Shown one piece after another: positions 1-5,531 of a DNA stretch of 12,209 bases. The DNA lies in NCBI GenBank assembly GCA_038225095.1, contig JBBREZ010000178.1, positions 1 to 12,209 on the forward strand. The letters are read 5' to 3'. The notes below the pieces were generated by a model that saw only the letters and a program-made list of their open reading frames with translations, was not told where the DNA came from and searched no databases. Every line of letters starts with the position of its first letter. The stretch's first letter is position 1. A program made the position numbers and the translations under genes. The stretch is from JAPLGZ01 sp038225095. GTDB taxonomy: Bacteria; Chloroflexota; Anaerolineae; Caldilineales; Caldilineaceae.

Positions 1-36
1 TGTATCCCTGTGTACTTGTCTACCATTCGCCTGAGA

Positions 37-127
37 CGTTCGACGCGACTTCGGCGTGAGCGCTCAGTCGAACGCTCAGTCGAGTCGCTCACGGTTCGGC
101 TGAGGCTCACCTCGAAGCGTCGAAGCC
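37..127. repeat. Self-complementary intergenic repeat block
   Basis: This is a short palindromic patch. TTCGACGC at 39-46 can pair with GCGTCGAA at 117-124, and CGTGAGCG at 55-62 with CGCTCACG at 86-93. The loop contains the direct repeat CGCTCAGTCGA at 61-71 and 74-84. No open reading frame crosses it. It resembles the REP-type or small palindromic repeats scattered between genes in many genomes. Whether it is repeated elsewhere in this genome cannot be seen here. Confidence 0.5.
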
Positions 128-130
128 TGT

Positions 131-396
131 TTCCCCTGTGATTATTTATTCCGAATCATGTCTTATCTATATTAGTGGCAACAACAGTCACGAATTGCCC
201 AAATTTTTACGAAAGAAAAACACCTGGTAACTTCCCCGTTCGCAGGTATAGACATGGCACAAGGTTAGTTAGTGCAAGGCTTAATTTTCCACAAAACAGA
301 AAGGATCCTGTAAGTTATTTTCTTTTATAATCTGTTATACTTGAACAAATAAATTTAGTGTAGTTTATCAGATTTTAAGCCAACCTGATAGCTTAT
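131..396. other. AT-rich gene-free stretch
   Basis: I see no coding region, tRNA or clear terminator in this part of the 611-base leader. It is clearly more AT-rich than the gene that follows, as expected for an upstream regulatory region. The only promoter-like match is listed separately at 333-341. Whatever gene lies to the left ended before the window begins. Confidence 0.4.
333..341 (+). promoter_or_regulatory. Possible extended -10 promoter element
   Basis: The sequence TGTTATACT fits an extended -10 element (TG-N-TATACT, 5 of 6 against TATAAT). There is no good -35 hexamer 16-18 bases upstream. A TATAAT also occurs at 326-331, likewise without a -35. If used, the transcript of the gene at 612 would have a leader of about 260 bases that includes the 17-bp repeat array. 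Confidence 0.25.
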
Positions 397-465
397 ATAA
401 TTTTATACGCCCCTATGATTGTGTGCACCAAATGATCGTGTGCACCAAATGATCGTATACGCCAA
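397..465. repeat. Tandem 17-bp direct repeats (possible operator array)
   Basis: Three head-to-tail 17-bp units lie at 415-431, 432-448 and 449-465. Units one and two are ATGATYGTGTGCACCAA and differ at one base; the third reads ATGATCGTATACGCCAA. A weaker fourth copy (12 of 17 identical to the third unit) lies at 397-413, spaced 18 bases. The units contain hexamer palindromes (GTGCAC or GTATAC). The array ends about 145 bases before the start of the ABC/kinase fusion gene. Its position suggests repeated binding sites for a regulator, but a neutral tandem duplication is equally possible. Confidence 0.55.
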
Positions 466-596
466 ACCAGCAGCATGATAATAAAGCCTTGGTTCCCCGC
501 CTGCGCTTCATTGAATCACCGTTATTCGATTAATCGCTGATGTTTGCTCGATCATCAGCTGCACCACCGCGTCTTCGCAATAGCCTATAACCGACC

Positions 597-601
597 AGGG
601 G
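597..601 (+). promoter_or_regulatory. Ribosome binding site for the ABC/kinase fusion
   Basis: AGGGG lies 10 bases before the ATG at 612. It is a moderate Shine-Dalgarno match and supports this start, which is also the first ATG in the frame. Confidence 0.5.
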
Positions 602-611
602 AAATTCAGGC

Positions 612-3600
612 ATGAGTCAGTCGATCCAAGTCTACCATCCACAGCCGTTGCTCCCGGCCCAAAAGCAGCAACCTAGCCAATCCACTTATTTTCGCGACGG
701 CTTGTGGCTGCTCAATCACTGTCTGGCGGGTCAAGTTGGCTGGTTTGTCCTGGCCTTCCTGCTATTAGTGGTCAGCGCCATCACGGCCATTTTTGAATGG
801 TGGCCTGTGGCCTACTTGGTTGATTACTGGCTGGGCAAGCGCCCCGATCTTTTGACTGGCTTTAACTTTCCGGCGCTCCCCTCATCTTTGCTTATAACAA
901 GTATAACGCTGCTGCTCACAATGGTTCTGCTTGTCCTGCTGCATAGTCTGACCACGGCATGGGCAGAGTTGGCCATGGCCAATGGTGGCCGCCGGTTGGG
1001 CTATCAATTGCGCATGGCGCTGTTTGCCCATCTGCAACAGATCGCCGGTGGTGCGCAAGATCCCCAACAAATCAACGCGCTTCTGCGCCGCGCGGCGCGC
1101 GATGTGATTGCTTTGGAAAATTTTGTCACGGGAGCGCTGCCCGCGAGTATGGGCAACTTGCTGCTCCTGCTCAGTACATTCCTTTTCCTATGGTTTAGTT
1201 CGCGCGAAATGGCCTGGCTCAGTCTAGTAATCGTGCTCATCCTGGCCGGCTTTTTTCAACATTTTGCCCGCCAACTCGAGCTGGCAACCCAAGCGCAACA
1301 GGAACAGGAAAACCAGTTGGCCAACATGACGCAGGATCTCCTCTTGCCGGTCCGCGTCGTCCAGCCCTACAGCCATGAAAGCTACACGCAACATCGCTTT
1401 GCCGAGTACAATCAAAGTGCGATGGCGACGGCGCGCCAGGCGGCGGCCCGCCAGGTCCAATTCATTTGGAGCAGCAAGGCCCTAGAGGCGTTAGCCATTG
1501 CCCTGGTCATCGGGCTGGGCTTGTGGCTTATCACTCAGGCCAGTATCACCGCTGGCCTATGGCTGCTCTGTATCTTGCTCATTCAGCGGCTCTTCAAGCC
1601 AACGTGCAGCCTGATCCAGGCTTGGCACACGCTTGACCAAATTTATGCCAGCATCGAACGCATCGGCACCCTCTTAGATCCTAACTTTACCTTCACCGAT
1701 ACAGCCGCCGCCCAGCGGACGGCACCCTGGCGTGGTCTGCTCGCTACGCCTACAGAACGCCATACCACGCCACTGAACCTCCCAATTACGGCAACAAATT
1801 CAGCACGCACCCTTAGCCCAAGTGTTCGTCCAGCACCCCAGACCTTACAAAATGCTCGCCTGCTGCTGAATCCAGGTGAAATGCTGGCGCTTGTCTGCCC
1901 CACCGCCACCGGCGGCCAGATCATCACCGAATTGCTGGCTAATTTGCATATTTCACAAACCGGCCAAATCATCATCGGCGACGCTGACGCGCGGCGCTCG
2001 CTCTCCTCAGCAGTGCCCGCCGAGCTTGACGTTTTGCTGCACGAGCCAATTCTGTTCAACAGCAGCGTGGCGGAAAACATTGCCTATGGTTGCGTTACAG
2101 CGACCCAGCAACAGATCAGCGCAGCGGCCCTCCAGGCGAATGCCCATGCGTTGATTGAAAATTTGCCGCAGGGCTATGCCACTTTGTTGGGCGAACAAGG
2201 GGTTAAGCTCGCAGCAGAAGAGCGCTACTGTATTGCGATGGCGCGCGCTTGCCTGCGCAACGCACCCATCCTGATCCTAGAGGTGCCAACCATTGCCAGT
2301 CAACTGGTGACGTCAGCGCGCCTAAGACTGATGGCGGACAAAACCATTCTTTTGATTGCACACGATCGCACTCAAATTGACCGAGCGGACAAGATCATCG
2401 TGCTCAAAAATGGTAAGATTGAAGAGATGTACACACAAAAACAAACGCCCACCATCACAACCAATGTCGCGCGTCCAGCCAATCAACCGGGCGCTGACAC
2501 GCCCCCAGCCACAGCCGCTGCGTTCCCGCTACCAAACGGAGCGCTTGAACTGCGCTACAGCCCACAGCTAGAAAACCAGTTCCCCGGCATCACCGTAGCA
2601 TTGGACGCCGAGGTCATGCGCCAACACCTACAAAATGCGCTGATTGGCCCATTGCGCAGCCGCGATTACACGATTACGCGTTGCACCGTTGAAAAAGCAA
2701 ACGTTCAACCAAGCGAAGGTTGTCTGTTGGTGTACGCGCTTGAAGTGCGCGAACACGCCGGTGGACAGACCTGGTCACCTTCGTTGCTGGCACGCCTCTT
2801 TGCCACCCAACACGCAACCCAAAATTATCTACGCCAGCAGTTGATGCCGCTGGCGGCTCAAGTCACAGAATTTTTAGAGATTACGCCTTTTGTGGCGCCA
2901 TTTGTTCAGGTGGGTGCGCTCAACTTGGTTGTGCAGCTTTTCCCACTTGACAGCCAGTTGCCCGCGCTTGTCAGCTTGACCAATCCAGAGCTCATGATCG
3001 ATCTGTTCCAGAGAACCTTGCCTGAGGCACAAAACAAACGTTTTCTGATCAACGAATGTGCGGTCAACGTCGTCGACTATGCGCAGCAGGCCGGTTGCTT
3101 GCTGCGCTACCAGATTGATGGTAAGTTGACCAACACGCGCAAAATTGGTCGCCAGATCATCTATGGCAAAGTGGCGGCAGAGCGCCGTGGTGAATTGACC
3201 GGCCCTATTCTGGCTGCGTTGCGGCAGCGGATGCAGGAAGACAATGTTGCCTATCGTTTCCAGCTTCCGCACTTCGTCGCTTATGATCCGGCGTTACAAC
3301 TCGTGCTCCTAGAAGAGATCCGCGGGCTGCCCCAACTGCCCCAATTGCTCACGGCCTACGTACAGCGGTCCGGCAGCGATCAAGCAACATTGCCGCTTCA
3401 GCCTGGCACGTTGACCTTAGAAAAGGCACTTGACGCCAGCGCCCGCATCGCGACCGCCCTGCATACATCCAGAATTGGGCTGGGCCAGCCACGCACGTTG
3501 ACAATCGAACTGGCCACCTTGCAAGCAAACATCGACCGCGTCCGGCCCCTGTCACCCGCGTTGGCAAGCCGACTCCAAGCCGGTCTCCAAGCCATCACCG

Positions 3601-4109
3601 CCTTTGCCGCCACCACCACAGCGTTGCCACTCTGTTTCAGTCACGGTGATTTCACGATCACGCAACCGCGCTTTGACCAGACATTCGGCGGTTTAATGGA
3701 TTTTGACCGTGTCTGTCAGGCCGAACCAGCGCTTGATCTAGGCCAATTCCAGGCGACCTTGCAAGTGCTAATTTTGGACGCAACCCAAGATCCGCTCAAT
3801 GCGCCAACGAGCACGCCTAATCCAAGCCTGGTCGACCAGTTATGCGCTCATTTTTTGCGCACGTACACAACAGAGCTCGGCTATTCGCAGCAAAACGCCG
3901 AACAATTACACCGGCGCGTGCGCCTCTATGCAATGCTTGGCCTGCTCCGTCTGGTTCTACGCAGTTGGCAGGCGTTTGAGACAGAACGCCTGCTCCGGCT
4001 GCTCACTTGCTTCGAAGCACAGCTTGCCACCTTACACGCAGTGCAGCACCCGATAATCTCCAGCCCCACCCCGCGATACCGACAAAACAGCCTCACGGCT
4101 CGACGCTAG
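612..4109 (+). CDS. Degenerate ABC exporter fused to a phosphotransferase (APH-like) domain
   Basis: This is a 1165-residue membrane protein in three parts. Residues 43-328 form a type I ABC exporter membrane domain with about six helices (near 43-62, 91-113, 176-195, 199-216, 289-307 and 310-328). Residues about 410-610 follow an ABC nucleotide-binding fold, but its motifs are ruined. The Walker A position reads CPTATGGQI (429-437), with no GK[ST]. The Q-loop has His477, the signature reads LAAEERY (533-539), and Walker B reads ILILEVPT with Val558 for the catalytic Glu. Only the switch His584 is kept. After a Pro/Thr-rich linker, residues about 650-1165 resemble aminoglycoside/choline-type kinases: a candidate Lys853, the catalytic-loop HGD at 1011-1013, and MDFD at 1029-1032. 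The usual catalytic-loop Asn is Gln1018. ATP-driven export by this chain alone is unlikely. It may act as a membrane-tethered small-molecule kinase or a partner subunit; the substrate is unknown. Confidence 0.8.
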   Translation: MSQSIQVYHPQPLLPAQKQQPSQSTYFRDGLWLLNHCLAGQVGWFVLAFLLLVVSAITAIFEWWPVAYLVDYWLGKRPDLLTGFNFPALPSSLLITSITLLLTMVLLVLLHSLTTAWAELAMANGGRRLGYQLRMALFAHLQQIAGGAQDPQQINALLRRAARDVIALENFVTGALPASMGNLLLLLSTFLFLWFSSREMAWLSLVIVLILAGFFQHFARQLELATQAQQEQENQLANMTQDLLLPVRVVQPYSHESYTQHRFAEYNQSAMATARQAAARQVQFIWSSKALEALAIALVIGLGLWLITQASITAGLWLLCILLIQRLFKPTCSLIQAWHTLDQIYASIERIGTLLDPNFTFTDTAAAQRTAPWRGLLATPTERHTTPLNLPITATNSARTLSPSVRPAPQTLQNARLLLNPGEMLALVCPTATGGQIITELLANLHISQTGQIIIGDADARRSLSSAVPAELDVLLHEPILFNSSVAENIAYGCVTATQQQISAAALQANAHALIENLPQGYATLLGEQGVKLAAEERYCIAMARACLRNAPILILEVPTIASQLVTSARLRLMADKTILLIAHDRTQIDRADKIIVLKNGKIEEMYTQKQTPTITTNVARPANQPGADTPPATAAAFPLPNGALELRYSPQLENQFPGITVALDAEVMRQHLQNALIGPLRSRDYTITRCTVEKANVQPSEGCLLVYALEVREHAGGQTWSPSLLARLFATQHATQNYLRQQLMPLAAQVTEFLEITPFVAPFVQVGALNLVVQLFPLDSQLPALVSLTNPELMIDLFQRTLPEAQNKRFLINECAVNVVDYAQQAGCLLRYQIDGKLTNTRKIGRQIIYGKVAAERRGELTGPILAALRQRMQEDNVAYRFQLPHFVAYDPALQLVLLEEIRGLPQLPQLLTAYVQRSGSDQATLPLQPGTLTLEKALDASARIATALHTSRIGLGQPRTLTIELATLQANIDRVRPLSPALASRLQAGLQAITAFAATTTALPLCFSHGDFTITQPRFDQTFGGLMDFDRVCQAEPALDLGQFQATLQVLILDATQDPLNAPTSTPNPSLVDQLCAHFLRTYTTELGYSQQNAEQLHRRVRLYAMLGLLRLVLRSWQAFETERLLRLLTCFEAQLATLHAVQHPIISSPTPRYRQNSLTARR

Positions 4110-4114
4110 TGTGG

Positions 4115-4187
4115 AGTGATGAATGCAGAATGCGGAATGCGAAGTGTTCATCCCCCACGCCGCACTCCGCATTCCCCACTCCGCACT
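4115..4187. repeat. Hairpin between convergent genes, possible bidirectional terminator
   Basis: The 82-base gap between two convergent stop codons is filled by GAATGC-type short repeats in opposite orientation. GAATGCGGAATGCG at 4128-4141 pairs with 4161-4174 at 13 of 14 positions around a 19-base loop, and AGTG at 4115-4118 can pair with CACT at 4184-4187. No T-run follows on either strand, so it is not a canonical intrinsic terminator. It could still block read-through between the two genes, or be a dispersed palindromic repeat. Confidence 0.45.
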
Positions 4188-4191
4188 ATCC

Positions 4192-5004
4192 TCAATGATG
4201 GTCCTGCCGCGGTCGAATCTCCGTTGCCTTTAATTCGCGCACCAGCTCGATCAAGCCTTCAATCCCTGCTTCCAAAAATTTCTCACCCTTTTCGCGCGTC
4301 GCTTTGGTCGCGTCACCGCGGGTGCCACTCACCGACATCGTGCTCCAATAGGGCATCAAAGTCGCGATCGAGCCATCGGCGCGCTTGCCGGCCAATAGAT
4401 CGGTTTGAAAGCTCGCTGGCAGCGAGGAACGTTCATCGACGGCTTTGTCCATCTGCACCAGTTCGGGCTTCAAGGCTAAGTAGAGCGACGTCTCAAACTC
4501 GCAGGCGTGCGACGTGCCGCCAAAGTCTGACTCGCGCACCATTTTGCCCACTTCGCGCGCTTTACGCAACCCCCAATGGTTAACATTGGCGCAGAGCACG
4601 CGCCCTTCGGTTTCCAAAATCGTCAAGCGCGCCGCCATTTCCACCAATGGCGCGTTGCTACCGTGACCATTGACCAACAGAATGCGCGTAAAACCGTGGT
4701 GCCCTAGACTACAACAGACATCGCGCACATAGTTCACAAACGTATCCCACTTAATCGTAATCGTGCCCGGAAAGTCCATGTGATGCGGGCTGTAGCCGTG
4801 GGTCACCGCGGGCGCTAATACGGCCTCGTCGGGCATGCGCGCCACCGCCCGTTCACAGATTTCGCTGCTGAGTACAACATCGACATCAATCGGCAGATGC
4901 TGGCCGTGGTCTTCGTAGGTGCCCACGGGCAACACGGCCACGCGGCCAGCATCTGCCGCCGCTTTGCATTCGGGCCAGGTCATTTCGGCATAACGGTATT
5001 TCAT
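4192..5004 (-). CDS. Creatininase-family amidohydrolase
   Basis: This is a 270-residue cytoplasmic metal-dependent hydrolase of the creatininase fold. The metal-binding motif reads GTYEDHGQHLPIDVDV (28-43), with Glu31, His36 and Asp42 at the expected ligand positions. The family loop HGYSPHHMDFPGT spans 69-81, NGHGSN is at 112-117, and HACEFETS (166-173) supplies the HAGE-like Glu169. Length is normal for the family. I chose the ATG at 5004 because AGGAG lies 6 bases upstream; an in-frame TTG at 5052 would add 16 residues without family similarity. Members include creatinine amidohydrolase, 3-dehydro-scyllo-inosose hydrolase, the peptide-processing MftE and formamidopyrimidine deformylases, so the substrate cannot be fixed. 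The neighbouring glycosidase-like gene makes a sugar- or cyclitol-derived substrate conceivable. It stands alone, convergent with the ABC/kinase gene. Confidence 0.85.
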   Translation of the reverse strand: MKYRYAEMTWPECKAAADAGRVAVLPVGTYEDHGQHLPIDVDVVLSSEICERAVARMPDEAVLAPAVTHGYSPHHMDFPGTITIKWDTFVNYVRDVCCSLGHHGFTRILLVNGHGSNAPLVEMAARLTILETEGRVLCANVNHWGLRKAREVGKMVRESDFGGTSHACEFETSLYLALKPELVQMDKAVDERSSLPASFQTDLLAGKRADGSIATLMPYWSTMSVSGTRGDATKATREKGEKFLEAGIEGLIELVRELKATEIRPRQDHH

Positions 5005-5010
5005 AACTTT

Positions 5011-5015
5011 CTCCT
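5011..5015 (-). promoter_or_regulatory. Ribosome binding site deciding the creatininase start
   Basis: Read on the minus strand this is AGGAG, six bases before the ATG at 5004. It favours that start over the TTG at 5052. Confidence 0.7.
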
Positions 5016-5085
5016 GTAGCTTATTGAGTGGGAAGGTTGAATATTCGAGCAAGCCAATCGTTGATCGCGCCGGCGTTGATAGGCC

Positions 5086-5222
5086 GAACGTGGTGGGTGC
5101 AGCTCAGGTTGGGGGCAGGCAGCGTGCAGCGCACTGGTCATCACCTGAGTGGATAACCCCGATCAGCCTGACCAGTGCAATGCACTTAGGCGATTCCAAC
5201 CTGAGCTGTACCCGAACGTGGT
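5086..5222. mobile_element. 119-bp MITE-like element with 9-bp target duplication
   Basis: The element spans 5095-5213. Its ends are inverted repeats of 18 bp (GGGTGCAGCTCAGGTTGG and the complement of CCAACCTGAGCTGTACCC), matching at 17 of 18 positions. A second inner pair, 5124-5140 with 5169-5185, matches at 15 of 17, so nearly the whole element can fold as one long hairpin. The flanks carry a perfect 9-bp direct repeat GAACGTGGT (5086-5094 and 5214-5222), abutting the ends exactly as a target-site duplication should. There is no coding capacity, so it would be a non-autonomous miniature element moved by a transposase encoded elsewhere. It sits between the divergent creatininase and glycosidase-like genes and may affect their promoters. 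Confidence 0.75.
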
Positions 5223-5341
5223 CGCAGGCTAGTTGCGTACGTCTTAAGTATGATAAACTACTGTCTGACAAGCTTAAATTAAACGTTGCTTGTTGCCAGA
5301 AGTCAAATCCGTTGTAATTATTACGCCAACGTTAGATTCGT
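5223..5341. other. Gene-free stretch upstream of the glycosidase-like gene
   Basis: This stretch lies between the MITE-like element and the next stem-loop. It is AT-rich and presumably upstream control sequence of the gene starting at 5532. No -35/-10 pair with acceptable spacing could be picked: a TATGAT at 5249-5254 has no matching -35. I see no coding sequence in it. Confidence 0.3.
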
Positions 5342-5406
5342 GAGTGCATTGCACGGGTCACACAAGCTACCCATACGCGACCACCGGCTACCCGTGCGCT
5401 GCACTC
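5342..5406. repeat. Second stem-loop sharing the MITE core
   Basis: GAGTGCATTGCACGGG at 5342-5357 pairs with CCCGTGCGCTGCACTC at 5391-5406 at 14 of 16 positions, around a 33-base loop. The paired cores GTGCATTGCAC and GTGCAGCGCAC are identical to those of the inner arms of the element at 5095-5213, so the two palindromes are probably related. No target duplication is visible here. It lies about 125 bases before the glycosidase-like start codon, so it could be in that gene's leader RNA. Confidence 0.5.
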
Positions 5407-5531
5407 CTACAACCAGTTAATGTACCGTTGTCGTATTATTCAGGTTTCTCGGATTTTCCTTGAACAGCTACAATCCGTTGATGAAAGCCACCCGTGGCCG
5501 TTAGTGCTGATCATTCATTGTTTACTCTCAT

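Noticed and set aside
415..465. CRISPR array
   Set aside because: The units are 17 bp and abut without spacers, so this is a tandem repeat and not repeat-spacer DNA.
1643..2080. Minus-strand open frame (145 codons) inside the ABC/kinase gene
   Set aside because: It is antisense to the pseudo-NBD, with no similarity or start signal. The plus-strand frame is open over 3.5 kb.
612..4109. Plain multidrug ABC exporter annotation
   Set aside because: All ATP-hydrolysis motifs except the switch His are destroyed, and more than 500 residues belong to a kinase-like domain.
5005..5052. Longer creatininase start at TTG 5052
   Set aside because: The 16 added residues show no family similarity, and an AGGAG site sits right in front of the ATG at 5004.
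5233..5254. Promoter TTGCGT/TATGAT for the glycosidase-like gene
   Set aside because: The spacing between the hexamers is only 10 bases and no alternative -35 fits.
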